A stretch of DNA of 64,000 nt from Mycobacterium sp. 852014-52450_SCH5900713 (GCF_001667075.1 NZ_LZIL01000035.1:62001-126000), one strand, 5' to 3'. Counted from the first letter of the stretch, positions 42,440-50,838 are shown. Numbers and translations: made by a program. The notes: generated from the sequence alone by a model not told the origin.

Positions 42440-42865
42440 ATGACCATGTCCTATCAGGAACAGCAAATGCTGCAGGCCGCCACGGGCCGCGCTGCCATCC
42501 TCAATCTGAACGCCCGGCACAACCGGGCGTACTCGGAGGGCGACCGCGAGCGCTGGATTGCCACGTTCCGCCACGCCGGCGCCACCTACCAACGTGATGG
42601 CGACACGTTCGACGATCTGCGTGCGGCGTTCGACGGCGGCGACGGACAACGGCTGGTAACGGTCGACCACGAGATCCGGGTCGACGGGGTCAACGCCGTC
42701 CAGCGTTGCGTCGTCTTGCTTTTCGCCAGCATGTACGGCGACACCACGCTGCGTGCCACGGGGATCTTCCGGGACACGTTGATCTATGAGCGTGGTGGCT
42801 GGTACTTCACTTCCCGTGTGCTGCAATGGGATTCGGTGCCCAGTCGGCACCCGCTCGTTATGTGA
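42440..42865 (+). CDS. SnoaL/NTF2-like protein
   Basis: This 141-residue protein fits the alpha-beta barrel of the NTF2 fold: HNRAYSEGDRERWIATFRH at the start and GWYFTSRVLQWD at the end. Such proteins act as isomerases, dehydratases or oxygenase beta subunits. ATG 42440 has GGAG 6 bp upstream. The last bases overlap the GTG of the next gene. It may be a small subunit or an isomerase for the upstream Rieske enzyme's product. Confidence 0.8.
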   Translation: MTMSYQEQQMLQAATGRAAILNLNARHNRAYSEGDRERWIATFRHAGATYQRDGDTFDDLRAAFDGGDGQRLVTVDHEIRVDGVNAVQRCVVLLFASMYGDTTLRATGIFRDTLIYERGGWYFTSRVLQWDSVPSRHPLVM

Positions 42866-43401
42866 GCCGCGTGGACCCGGATCTCAGTTACCAGCTGGCC
42901 TTCGGCACCTATGAAGACGCGCTGCGCATGGTCGGCGCGACGAGCGAGCCGCGCACCGCGGCGACGGCGGTCAGCGGTGCACGAATCCAGCTGTTCGCCG
43001 CGACGGTCCACGATGGCAATCGGTCCTACTGGGACGCCGAGTTCGCCCACCGGAAATGGGGAGGTCTGCTGGCGCCCCCGGCCTTGCTGATGGGGTGGCT
43101 GATCCCTCCGCCGTGGCAGCCACACGGCAGGCCGCCGACGGCATCGCTGGTGCTGCGAGTGCCGCTGCCGGGCACCACGTTCATCAACGCGGCCAACGAT
43201 GTCGAGTTCCTGGTGCCCATCGTCGAGGGCGACGTCCTTACCGTCGTCGAGGAGCTGGTGTCGGTGTCGCCGGAGAAGCGGACCCGGCTGGGCGTGGGTC
43301 ATTTCGTCGAGACGCTGGAGACCTACCGCCGCCAGGACGGAACGGTGGTCGCCACCTGCCGGAACACCTTGTTCCGCTTCACGCCCGGAGCATCCCCGTG
43401 A
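42862..43401 (+). CDS. MaoC-like hot-dog protein (N-terminal dehydratase type)
   Basis: This 179-residue protein resembles the FAS1-type/MaoC N-terminal hot-dog domain. WGGLLAPPALLMGWLIPPP and NAANDVEFLVPIVEGDVL are typical. It lacks the hydratase Asp-His pair, so it probably supports the catalytic partner encoded next. GTG 42862 overlaps the SnoaL stop, and its own stop overlaps the next GTG, both as GTGA. Paired small MaoC proteins form heterodimeric enoyl-CoA hydratases in mycobacterial sterol degradation. Confidence 0.82.
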   Translation: MSRVDPDLSYQLAFGTYEDALRMVGATSEPRTAATAVSGARIQLFAATVHDGNRSYWDAEFAHRKWGGLLAPPALLMGWLIPPPWQPHGRPPTASLVLRVPLPGTTFINAANDVEFLVPIVEGDVLTVVEELVSVSPEKRTRLGVGHFVETLETYRRQDGTVVATCRNTLFRFTPGASP

Positions 43402-43853
43402 CCGGCGACGGCCTGGACTTCGACGACATCACCGTTCCCGTCGACCTGCCCGAGGTGGTCGACCACATCAGCTACCAGCGAGTGGTGGAGAACGCGGGAG
43501 CGACGTGGGACTACTTCCCGGGCCACTTCGATCCCGAATATGCGCGGCGCCAGGGCAACCCGACGATCTACGTCAACACGATGCACCTCGCCGGCTTCGC
43601 CGACCGCATCGCGACCGATTGGGCGGGCCCGAGCAGCCGGGTGGTGCGGCGCTCCTTGCGGCTGGCGGGCTCGGTGTATGCCGGTGACACGATGATCGGC
43701 CGGGGACGCGCGGTGGCCAAGCGGCGCGACGCCTCGGTGGACCCGCCGCGCTGCCTCGTCGACATCGAGATCCAGGTGACCAATCAGCACGGCGCGCTGT
43801 GCTGTCCGGTCGAGCTCACCCTGCAGATGCCGCATGGCGCAACCGAGCGATGA
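43398..43853 (+). CDS. MaoC-like hot-dog enoyl-CoA hydratase subunit
   Basis: This 151-residue protein contains HFDPEYARRQGNPTIYVNT, comparable to the hydratase-2 motif with catalytic Asp and nearby polar residues, and LAGSVYAGDTM, a MaoC core strand. Together with the preceding protein it probably forms a heteromeric hydratase acting after the acyl-CoA dehydrogenases. GTG 43398 is supported by the GTGA overlap. The following gene starts 20 bp before its end. Confidence 0.83.
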   Translation: MTGDGLDFDDITVPVDLPEVVDHISYQRVVENAGATWDYFPGHFDPEYARRQGNPTIYVNTMHLAGFADRIATDWAGPSSRVVRRSLRLAGSVYAGDTMIGRGRAVAKRRDASVDPPRCLVDIEIQVTNQHGALCCPVELTLQMPHGATER

Positions 43854-44379
43854 CGAAGTAGCCGCACTGCATCTCGCGGTGTGCCGACGGTTCGGCGAGG
43901 CCGTGTGGTCCGCCGATGGCAGATGGGATCGTCGCTCGCCGTGCGATCAATGGGATGCCCGGGCGGTGCTCGAGCACGTGATCGGTTTTCATGACGTACT
44001 CATCTTGCGCCCCTTGGGATTGAAGCCCGACCGGTCACGAGAGGACCCGCGGGCACGATGGCAAGTGACTTATGACTCGCTGACCGCGGCCTTCGAACCC
44101 GACAAGGCCACCCAACTCGATGCGTTCAAGCTGGTACCGAACCTCACGCGCGACGTTCTGGTGCACACATGGGACCTCGCCCGTGCGGTAGGGACAGACG
44201 ACCGGCTTGACGCCGCGTGGTGCCGGTTGTTTTACGACACCCTGCCCACGGACGCGCTCGCGTTGACTTCCTCGGGGATGTTCAATCCACCCGTCGCAGT
44301 ACCGGACGAAAGAGATTCGCAGGGAAAGCTTCTCGCGCGGCTCGGGCGCGATCCTGCATGGCGGCCGGATATTTCATAG
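43834..44379 (+). CDS. DinB/mycothiol-type maleylpyruvate isomerase-fold protein
   Basis: This 181-residue helical protein fits the TIGR03086-like group: CDQWDARAVLEHVIGFHD near residue 40 and LVHTWDLARAVG near residue 105 provide the metal-site histidines. Family members use a thiol cofactor such as mycothiol for isomerisation or transfer. It overlaps the preceding hydratase gene by 20 bp and ends this operon, after which a strong palindrome follows at 44448-44465. Confidence 0.83.
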   Translation: MAQPSDDEVAALHLAVCRRFGEAVWSADGRWDRRSPCDQWDARAVLEHVIGFHDVLILRPLGLKPDRSREDPRARWQVTYDSLTAAFEPDKATQLDAFKLVPNLTRDVLVHTWDLARAVGTDDRLDAAWCRLFYDTLPTDALALTSSGMFNPPVAVPDERDSQGKLLARLGRDPAWRPDIS

Positions 44380-44447
44380 GGCGGTTCAGCGCCGGGTGCC
44401 GGGACGCGAGCCCGTGCCCGACCGTCCATCGGCAGAATTGCGATCCC

Positions 44448-44465
44448 GATATCGCCGGCGATATC
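44448..44465. terminator. Perfect 18-bp palindrome between convergent genes
   Basis: GATATCGCCGGCGATATC lies 68 bp after the DinB-like stop and 67 bp before the end of the convergent aldehyde dehydrogenase. As RNA it gives a 7-bp stem with a CCGG loop on either strand, fitting a bidirectional terminator. Confidence 0.45.
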
Positions 44466-44532
44466 CCAAATGGAAACCGGCTTATGGTCCCGCTCTCGGG
44501 ACGGGCGTGGCCGATGCGATCACTTGCGGCGC

Positions 44533-45999
44533 CTACAGGGGCGGCAGCTGCCCTTTGCATACCAGCGTCTGCAGCTCGACGTACTCGTGGAGGCCCTCCG
44601 GGCCGAACTCGCGCCCGATGCCCGACTGCTTGAACCCACCGAACGGGGCGCCGATGTCAAGCGTGTACATGTTGATGCCGTAGGTGCCGGTGCGCACGCC
44701 CGCCGCGATTTCCAGGCCGTGTGCGATGTCGGAGGTCCACACCGAACCGGCCAGGCCGTAGTCGCTCTCGTTGGCGATTCGGATGGCGTCGTCCTCATCG
44801 CGGTAGCGCAGCACGGTCAGGACCGGACCGAAGATCTCCTCCCGGGCGATGCGCATGTCGTTGGTGGCGTCGGCGAACAGCGTTGGCTGCACATACCAGC
44901 CACGTGTTGACGGGCTGTCCTGGCCACCCAGGACGACGCGGGCGCCTTCGGCCTGGCCGGACTTGATGTAGTCCTGGACACGGCGTTGTTGTCGTTGCGC
45001 GACAAGGGGTCCGATGTCGGTGGCGTCGTCCGACGGGTCGCCGACGTTGAGGGCCGACATCATGTCGGCCAGCGCGTCGACGACCTCGTCGTGCCGCCGA
45101 TCACTGACCAGGATGCGGGTCTGGGCGACGCACGCCTGGCCGTTGTTCATCAGGCCGGCTGTTTTCAATCCGGCGACGGTCTTGCCGATGTCGGCGTCGT
45201 CGAGAATGATCGCCGCGGACTTGCCGCCGAGTTCCAGGCTGACCCGCTTGAGCTGTTCACCGCACAGGGCCGCGATGCGGCGCCCGACGGCGCTGGAGCC
45301 GGTGAACGCGATCTTGTCCACCCCGGCATGGCGCACCAGCGCCTCACCGATCTCCGGTCCACCGGGCAACACCGAGACCACCCCGTCGGGCAGGTCCAGC
45401 TGCTCGATCATCTCCGCCAACCACAAAGCGTCCAAGGGGGTTTCGGGTGCGGGCTTGATGATGACCGTGCAGCCCGCGATCAGCGCGGGGATCAGCTTGG
45501 GCATGATCAGGAACTGTGGAACGTTCCACGGAACGATCGCGCCGACCACGCCGACCGGGGCCCTGCGCAGGTGCACTTCGCCGAGCACGCCCTGGCGCCG
45601 CTCCTCCCAGGGAAACTCGCGCGCGGCGGCCAGCGCCAGATGGATGAGCGACGCCGCGGCAGCCGCTTGGCCCATTCGGCTGAAACTGCGCGGCGAGCCC
45701 ATCTCATCGGTGATCAGGTCGGCCATCTCTTCGATGTGGCCGGCGTAGATCGCGGCGAGCTGTTCGACCTTGGCCATCCGTTCGGCATGGGTCATCCGCG
45801 GCCACGGCCCGTGGTCGAAAGCGTGTCGCGCGGCGGCGACGGCGGCGTCCACGTCCTCGGGCCCGGCCAGCTGAACATGGCCGACCGGTTCTTCGGAGTG
45901 TGGGGAGATGACGGCGAGCTGTTGGGGGTTGGCGGGCTTGCGCCACTGACCCCCGATGAAGAGTTCGTCATAAGACCGGTGGCCAGAGTTTTCTGTCAT
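44533..45999 (-). CDS. NAD(P)-dependent aldehyde dehydrogenase
   Basis: This 488-residue enzyme has VPWNVPQF, FTGSSAVGRR, LELGGKSAA (Glu), NNGQACVAQTRI (Cys) and EEIFGPVLTV. It is closely related to the 16734-18179 enzyme. GAGGAAG before ATG 45999 decides the start; 22 further residues are possible upstream but look non-coding. It is divergent from the CrtC-like gene across a 91-bp gap with the palindrome CGCTA-ACA-TAGCG. It probably oxidises an aldehyde of the same catabolic route. Confidence 0.92.
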   Translation of the reverse strand: MTENSGHRSYDELFIGGQWRKPANPQQLAVISPHSEEPVGHVQLAGPEDVDAAVAAARHAFDHGPWPRMTHAERMAKVEQLAAIYAGHIEEMADLITDEMGSPRSFSRMGQAAAAASLIHLALAAAREFPWEERRQGVLGEVHLRRAPVGVVGAIVPWNVPQFLIMPKLIPALIAGCTVIIKPAPETPLDALWLAEMIEQLDLPDGVVSVLPGGPEIGEALVRHAGVDKIAFTGSSAVGRRIAALCGEQLKRVSLELGGKSAAIILDDADIGKTVAGLKTAGLMNNGQACVAQTRILVSDRRHDEVVDALADMMSALNVGDPSDDATDIGPLVAQRQQRRVQDYIKSGQAEGARVVLGGQDSPSTRGWYVQPTLFADATNDMRIAREEIFGPVLTVLRYRDEDDAIRIANESDYGLAGSVWTSDIAHGLEIAAGVRTGTYGINMYTLDIGAPFGGFKQSGIGREFGPEGLHEYVELQTLVCKGQLPPL

Positions 46000-46056
46000 C
46001 GGGCACTTCCTCGGGGGTTGGGCGCAGGTAGCCAGTGACCGGGATTTCTCTATTGA

Positions 46057-46069
46057 CGCTAACATAGCG
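46057..46069. promoter_or_regulatory. Candidate GntR operator CGCTA-ACA-TAGCG
   Basis: This perfect 5-bp inverted repeat with a 3-bp spacer contains GCTA-N3-TAGC, the same pattern as in the GntR autoregulatory region at 35492-35502. It lies between the aldehyde dehydrogenase and CrtC-like starts, 22 bp before the latter. Confidence 0.5.
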
Positions 46070-46090
46070 AAAAAAGCAGCGAGGGCCGAT

Positions 46091-47452
46091 ATGACCAGCG
46101 ATTGGCGTAGTTATCCGTTCCAGTTGGTGCCCGGCGACAGCCAACTGGATTTCCCCTCAGCCGAGGGCGAACACCCGGATCAGGAGTCGGACACCTGGTT
46201 CATCGCCGGGCAGCTCGATGCCGCCGAGACCGACCGGTCGTTTGCCTTCCTGACCATCTTCAACAAGAACCGGCCCGGCGGCACCGTGGTCGCCGATTTC
46301 TACACGATGGCGCTCTTCGATCTGGACACCGGCGATTACGGCACCTTCACGGATTACGACATGCCGCCGGCGAACATGGAACCCGGGGCGCGGCGCAAGC
46401 TGACATTGGCCCCGGGTCATCTCGACATCCACTACTCCAGCGCGGCGGGCACCGCGTCGTGGACCACCTGCCGCGACGGCGACGGAGAGCTGCTGCCCTA
46501 CACGTACCGCGTCAGCCTGGTCGGCGAGGACCAGTCGGGTCGGCCCATGCGGCTGGACCTGGCCGTAACACCAACGCGCGCACCGACACCGGTGGGTGCG
46601 TCGACCTACAACGGGAAGATCTGCTGCTTCGGCCAGACCGAAACCTACTCGTATTTCCAGACCGGCATGGCGATGACGGGCACCCTGCGCTGGGGAGACC
46701 TCGTCCAGCAGGTCTCCGGCAGCAGCGGACACATCGACCGGCAGTGGTTCCCGAAATACGCCGGCGGCGGGGGGACCGGGGGGGACCCCCGGGCAAGATC
46801 CCACGAGTGGCGCACCATCAACTTCGACAACGGCGTGGACCTGAGCATCTGGCGGCAGTTCGACCGCACCAATGGCAATGCGCTGCAGCCATTTACGGGT
46901 GTGACGACGAGCCATCCGGACCCGGGCATGCCGCCGGAGTGTGCCGAAGACGTCGAGGTGACGGTCAGCAGCTACGTGCGGTGGCCGGACGCGGTGCAAC
47001 CATTGGTGCGGCCGCAGGCGGCCGCCCGCTACATGCCGGACCGGCACCGGATCACCTGCCGCACCATGCAACTCGACATCGTGGGGGAGCCGCTGGTGCC
47101 CGCCCCCGCGCACGGCCTGCCCATCGAATACATGGAGGGCCCGTACCGCTACCGCGGAACCCTCTGGGGCCAGCCAGTGACCGGCTTCGCGTTCAACGAG
47201 CGCTCGCTGGCCCTCTACCGGGACTGGGAGCTGGCCGAGGTGCTGGCCACCACCGTCGGGAACATGGAACCGGCCGACCGAGACCTACAGATGGCGGCGG
47301 GACTGCTCGTGCAGCTGCTGGCCCGCGGCCGCCGACGCGAAGCGGTCGGGCTGTTGACCACGGTGCGCCCCGCGCAAACCGACCCGCTGGCAACGCTGTT
47401 GGACGACCTCGTGGCGGTGCTGTCCGCCGACGCGTCAACCGAGAGCGGCTGA
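46091..47452 (+). CDS. CrtC/AttH lipocalin-like domain protein
   Basis: This 453-residue protein is predicted soluble and rich in beta strands. GSSGHIDRQWFPKY, near residue 215, matches the conserved GxGWxDxxW-like centre of hydroxyneurosporene synthase (CrtC)/AttH proteins. Those are two-barrel lipocalin-like folds that hydrate or isomerise isoprenoids. No signal peptide is seen. It could act on an isoprenoid or other hydrophobic substrate of the region. Its last 18 bp overlap the convergent Rieske gene. Confidence 0.75.
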   Translation: MTSDWRSYPFQLVPGDSQLDFPSAEGEHPDQESDTWFIAGQLDAAETDRSFAFLTIFNKNRPGGTVVADFYTMALFDLDTGDYGTFTDYDMPPANMEPGARRKLTLAPGHLDIHYSSAAGTASWTTCRDGDGELLPYTYRVSLVGEDQSGRPMRLDLAVTPTRAPTPVGASTYNGKICCFGQTETYSYFQTGMAMTGTLRWGDLVQQVSGSSGHIDRQWFPKYAGGGGTGGDPRARSHEWRTINFDNGVDLSIWRQFDRTNGNALQPFTGVTTSHPDPGMPPECAEDVEVTVSSYVRWPDAVQPLVRPQAAARYMPDRHRITCRTMQLDIVGEPLVPAPAHGLPIEYMEGPYRYRGTLWGQPVTGFAFNERSLALYRDWELAEVLATTVGNMEPADRDLQMAAGLLVQLLARGRRREAVGLLTTVRPAQTDPLATLLDDLVAVLSADASTESG

Positions 47453-48586
47453 CTCGCCAAGCGCCCGGGCCCAGGCGCTGTGGCGATGCTGCAGGCCGGG
47501 CTCGTTGCGGCCGAACAGCAGATGGTCGCGGGCACCGGACTCGAGGTTGGTCTGCAGGCGTTCGACCAACCGGTAGTCCTCGTCGCGCACCGTGGCGTGG
47601 GCGTAGTCGAACACGGCCTGCGCGCCGGCGGCGACCGATTCGTCGGAAATGTCCAGCGGTGTCGAGTTCTGGTGCACGGTGATCGATCTCCCGGGCCGGT
47701 CGGCGGGGTAGATCCGGAACAGCTCGCCGTTGGCGATAGTCACCGACAACACGATGTTGGGGAACAGTGCGTAGATCACCACCATGTTCTGGAACGGATC
47801 CCACTGTTCCTCGGGGACGTCGTCCAGTGCCAGGATCGTGTTGAGCGGGAAGATCAACCGGTGATGCGGGCCGAACGCGTCGAACACCGTGCAGTTGCTA
47901 CGGGCGATGGTGGCAAACGTCTGCTGATGCACGGTGGCGAAATGGTAGTTCTCCGAGAAGGTGTCGACCGCGAGCTTCCAATTGATCGGGCAGTCGAGCA
48001 CCTTCTCACCCAACGGCGCCCACCGCCCGATGCCCCACGAATCGAGCTCGTCGGCCAGGGGGCCCAGGTGTGCGGCGACATCCAGGCTGGCTCCGGGATC
48101 CAGTGCGACCCAGAGGAATCCGGCGAATTCGGCGGCCGGAAGTTCGGTCAGGCCGTCGGCCTGGACGGTCACGCCGCTAAACCCCTCACGGCCGGGCAGG
48201 CCGACCAACCGGCCGGTGTTGTCGTAGGTCCACGCGTGATACGGGCAGGTGAACCGCTTCGCGCTGCCGCAGCCGGTTGCGACCTGCGACTGGCGATGCA
48301 GGCAGACATTGTCGAACGCCTTGACCGATCCATCGGCCGTTCGGGTCAGCAGGATTGACCGGCCCATTACCGTCTTCGTGCAGTACGTGCCGGGGGCGGG
48401 CAGCTCCGAGACGTAGCCGACCAACTGGGGGCTGGCCAGGATCATGGCCCGGTCTCGCTCGTGGCGCTCGGCCGACGTATAGGACGTCGCCTCCACGCGG
48501 TGCTCGGCGGGGGCGAGATCGGTGGTCTTGTCGCGCGCCAACTTCAAGGCGCGGCGGGTGAGGTCGATCAGCTGCTCGCGTTCCAT
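47435..48586 (-). CDS. Rieske oxygenase large subunit
   Basis: This 383-residue protein has CLHRQ and CPYHAW as Rieske ligands with a normal 16-residue loop, and DTFSENYHFATVH for the catalytic iron. The overall form resembles aromatic-ring or choline-monooxygenase-like alpha subunits. It is not closely similar to the paired oxygenases at 18348 and 22841. It is divergent from a MerR gene, separated by 40 bp almost filled with a MerR-type palindrome, so it is probably under MerR control. Confidence 0.9.
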   Translation of the reverse strand: MEREQLIDLTRRALKLARDKTTDLAPAEHRVEATSYTSAERHERDRAMILASPQLVGYVSELPAPGTYCTKTVMGRSILLTRTADGSVKAFDNVCLHRQSQVATGCGSAKRFTCPYHAWTYDNTGRLVGLPGREGFSGVTVQADGLTELPAAEFAGFLWVALDPGASLDVAAHLGPLADELDSWGIGRWAPLGEKVLDCPINWKLAVDTFSENYHFATVHQQTFATIARSNCTVFDAFGPHHRLIFPLNTILALDDVPEEQWDPFQNMVVIYALFPNIVLSVTIANGELFRIYPADRPGRSITVHQNSTPLDISDESVAAGAQAVFDYAHATVRDEDYRLVERLQTNLESGARDHLLFGRNEPGLQHRHSAWARALGESAALG

Positions 48587-48599
48587 CCGCTCAGTACAG

Positions 48600-48620
48600 A
48601 CCTTGCGACAGTTGTAAGGT
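48600..48620. promoter_or_regulatory. MerR-type operator
   Basis: ACCTTGCGACAGTTGTAAGGT is an inverted repeat (ACCTT...AAGGT, 8 of 10 arm positions matching) between the Rieske start at 48586 and the MerR start at 48627. Its form is classic for MerR-family activators. Confidence 0.65.
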
Positions 48621-48626
48621 CAAGGA

Positions 48627-49529
48627 GTGGCTGAGCAGTTGCTGATCGGCGACGTCACGGCCCTGACAGGGATCGCTTCCGGTCGCATCCGCCATTACGA
48701 GAAAATCGGTTTGCTGCGCGCCGAACATCTGTCCAACGGCTATCGGGTCTTCGACGTGGAACAGGTGCTCGACCTGCTGCGCATCGATCTGATGAGAAGT
48801 CTCGGCGTGAGCATCAACGACATCCAGCGCCTGATCGCGGGTGGGCGCACGACGCTGGCGGGTGTTCTCGACGAGCACCGAACGTTGCTGATGCGCCAGC
48901 GGGACCGGTTGGACGAGTTGATCGCGGCCATCGACCAATCCCGCGCGGCCACCGACTGCCCCGACTCCGACGTCAGCGAGGACATCCTGCGCCGGCTGGC
49001 GACCACCCACCGCGACAGCATCGGGGTAATGGGGCGGCTCACCGCGCCGCTGGCCGCGCCCATCGCCACCATGTATGCCGACCTGTTCGACGAATGGGAC
49101 TTGCCGGTACCGGTCTTGTTCGGGCAGATGGTTCTACCGCCGGCGGCCAGCACCCTGCTGGCGCAATTGGCCGAGACGCCGGGGCGTCAAGTGCTGTTCG
49201 ATCGGCTGCGCAAGCTCGCCGGCGACGTGATCGGGCTGGGCGACGACCGGGCGGCCGCAACGGAACTCGCTCAGAGCTGGATCGACCGGCAGCTCGCCGA
49301 CCCGTTGCCCGACGACGTGGTCAACGTGCTTCGGGGGGTGCAGCCGTCGCTGGAACGTGACCCCGTGATCGTGCAGGGATTCCGTGCTTGGGCGGGATCG
49401 ATCAACACGGCGGCCGCCCACTTCCTCGACGAGATCGCCCGTCAGGCCGCTCGCCGCGGCCTGGAGGCCGTGAGCGTCATCGTGCTGCCCGCTGCGGTGC
49501 GGACCCAAACCAAAAACCCGCCACTGTGA
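48627..49529 (+). CDS. MerR family regulator
   Basis: This 300-residue protein has a MerR winged helix at residues 5-70 (LIGDVTALTGIASGRIRHYE and NGYRVFDVEQV). A coiled-coil linker follows around residues 85-105, then a long helical C-terminal domain of unknown ligand type. There is no metal-binding Cys cluster, so an organic ligand is more likely. The GTG at 48627 is directly preceded by AAGGA. The palindrome upstream is probably its operator for both itself and the divergent Rieske gene. Confidence 0.88.
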   Translation: MAEQLLIGDVTALTGIASGRIRHYEKIGLLRAEHLSNGYRVFDVEQVLDLLRIDLMRSLGVSINDIQRLIAGGRTTLAGVLDEHRTLLMRQRDRLDELIAAIDQSRAATDCPDSDVSEDILRRLATTHRDSIGVMGRLTAPLAAPIATMYADLFDEWDLPVPVLFGQMVLPPAASTLLAQLAETPGRQVLFDRLRKLAGDVIGLGDDRAAATELAQSWIDRQLADPLPDDVVNVLRGVQPSLERDPVIVQGFRAWAGSINTAAAHFLDEIARQAARRGLEAVSVIVLPAAVRTQTKNPPL

Positions 49530-49589
49530 TGCAGATGTGACCTGTGTGGTCCATGTGTCTGGTGGTGTTTCTGTCGTACCCTGGCGCTT

Positions 49590-50312
49590 GTGTCATCGGT
49601 TTCGCGACGCGACGTACTCAAATTGGCTGCGGCGGCCCCTGCCTTAATGGGGTTGGGCGTTGCCGGTGCGTCGCTGCGTCCGGCACCGGCATCGGCGTCA
49701 CTGGGCACGCTGTTGGACTACGCGGCCGGGGTCATCCCAGCCAGCCAGATCAGGGCCGCCGGCGCCGTGGGCTCGATCAGGTACGTGTCGGACCGGCGCC
49801 CCGGCGGCAATTGGATGCTGGGCAAGCCGATCCAGGTTGCCGAGGCGCGCGACCTCGACAGCAATGGACTGAAGATCGTCTCGTGCTACCAGTACGGCAA
49901 GGGCAACACCGCCGATTGGCTCGGCGGAGCCAACGCCGGTCTCCAGCACGCGCAACGCGGAATGCAACTGCATGCCGCCGCGGGCGGGCCCGCCAGCGCG
50001 CCGATCTACGCCTCGATCGACGACGACCCGTCCTATGACCAGTACAAACAGCTGATAGCTCCCTATCTGCGGTCTTGGGAGTCGGTGATCGGTCATCAGC
50101 GCACAGGTGTGTACGCCAATTCGAAGACCATCGACTGGGCGCTGCACGACGGTTTGGGCTCTTATTTCTGGCAGCACAACTGGGGTTCACCCAAGGGGTT
50201 CGCCCACCCGGCCGCCCATTTGCACCAGGTCGAGATCGACAAACGCAGCGTCGGCGGGGTTGGCGTCGACGTCAACGAGATCCTCAAGCCGCAATTCGGG
50301 CAGTGGGCCTAG
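49590..50312 (+). CDS. Tat-exported DUF1906 (glycoside hydrolase-like) protein, Rv2525c orthologue
   Basis: This 240-residue protein has a twin-arginine signal (SSVSRRDVLKLAAAAPALMG, cleavage near SASL). The DUF1906 domain has ILVxxxxDD-type residues in YASIDDDPSYDQY and HQVEIDKRSVGG. The M. tuberculosis homologue lies next to fas and has been linked to cell-wall properties and Tat secretion. GTG 49590 starts just before the Tat motif. It marks the left border of the conserved fas block. Confidence 0.9.
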   Translation: MSSVSRRDVLKLAAAAPALMGLGVAGASLRPAPASASLGTLLDYAAGVIPASQIRAAGAVGSIRYVSDRRPGGNWMLGKPIQVAEARDLDSNGLKIVSCYQYGKGNTADWLGGANAGLQHAQRGMQLHAAAGGPASAPIYASIDDDPSYDQYKQLIAPYLRSWESVIGHQRTGVYANSKTIDWALHDGLGSYFWQHNWGSPKGFAHPAAHLHQVEIDKRSVGGVGVDVNEILKPQFGQWA

Positions 50313-50463
50313 CCTCCCCGCACCCGCTCCGGCCATCGGCCGGCCGCGACTCTTAGAGATCCCAGCAAACACTCGTTCGCTCATTCTCCGGCGCGGCGGG
50401 TGCGAAGCGTGTCTCGACGACGCCGCGGAAGCGCGTCTGACGCGACTCCACGGCTCGAAATTT

Positions 50464-50483
50464 TTACATAACGATTACATAAC
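50464..50483. promoter_or_regulatory. Direct repeat TTACATAAC-GA-TTACATAAC
   Basis: Two perfect 9-bp copies start 11 bp apart, one helical turn. OmpR/PhoB-type and GlnR-type regulators bind repeats of this geometry. It lies about 370 bp before the fas start. Confidence 0.4.
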
Positions 50484-50485
50484 AA

Positions 50486-50507
50486 AACTGCTTTGATCAG
50501 GGCAGTT
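50486..50507. promoter_or_regulatory. Inverted repeat AACTGC...GCAGTT upstream of fas
   Basis: Six-bp arms are separated by 10 bp, directly after the direct repeat. It may be an operator or the base of a small hairpin. No regulator is identified. Confidence 0.3.
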
Positions 50508-50655
50508 ATAGCTACTCGACCGTAACCACCTGCATGCAGCAGGTTTGTTCGCGGCGCCCGCGCCGCGGATTAAACCCGGTGTTATCCGCGACACGGTTAC
50601 CCATGCGTAGAACTCATCAGTAACCGATCACGACACAAAACGGGGGTCCGTCCTT

Positions 50656-50838
50656 ATGACACTCTTAGTACAGCCGATGCAGTCCGCCGCGCCGCTCAAC
50701 CCGGGGGGTCCGCCGACAACGCACCAGCCAGACAGATTTTCGGTCGCGATTCGATGCGGAATCGACGGACTCCGTGAGTTCCTGTCCCCGTCGGACCGGC
50801 TGAACGCACTGATACGTAAGACGTACATGACGCATTGA
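50656..50838 (+). CDS. Possible 60-residue upstream open reading frame
   Basis: An ATG at 50656, preceded by GGGGG about 9 bp upstream, opens a frame encoding MTLLVQPMQSAAPLNPGG and on to KTYMTH, ending 13 bp before the fas GTG. About 70% of third positions are G or C, lower than in the neighbouring genes, and no family is recognised. It could be a translated leader or chance. Confidence 0.3.
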   Translation: MTLLVQPMQSAAPLNPGGPPTTHQPDRFSVAIRCGIDGLREFLSPSDRLNALIRKTYMTH

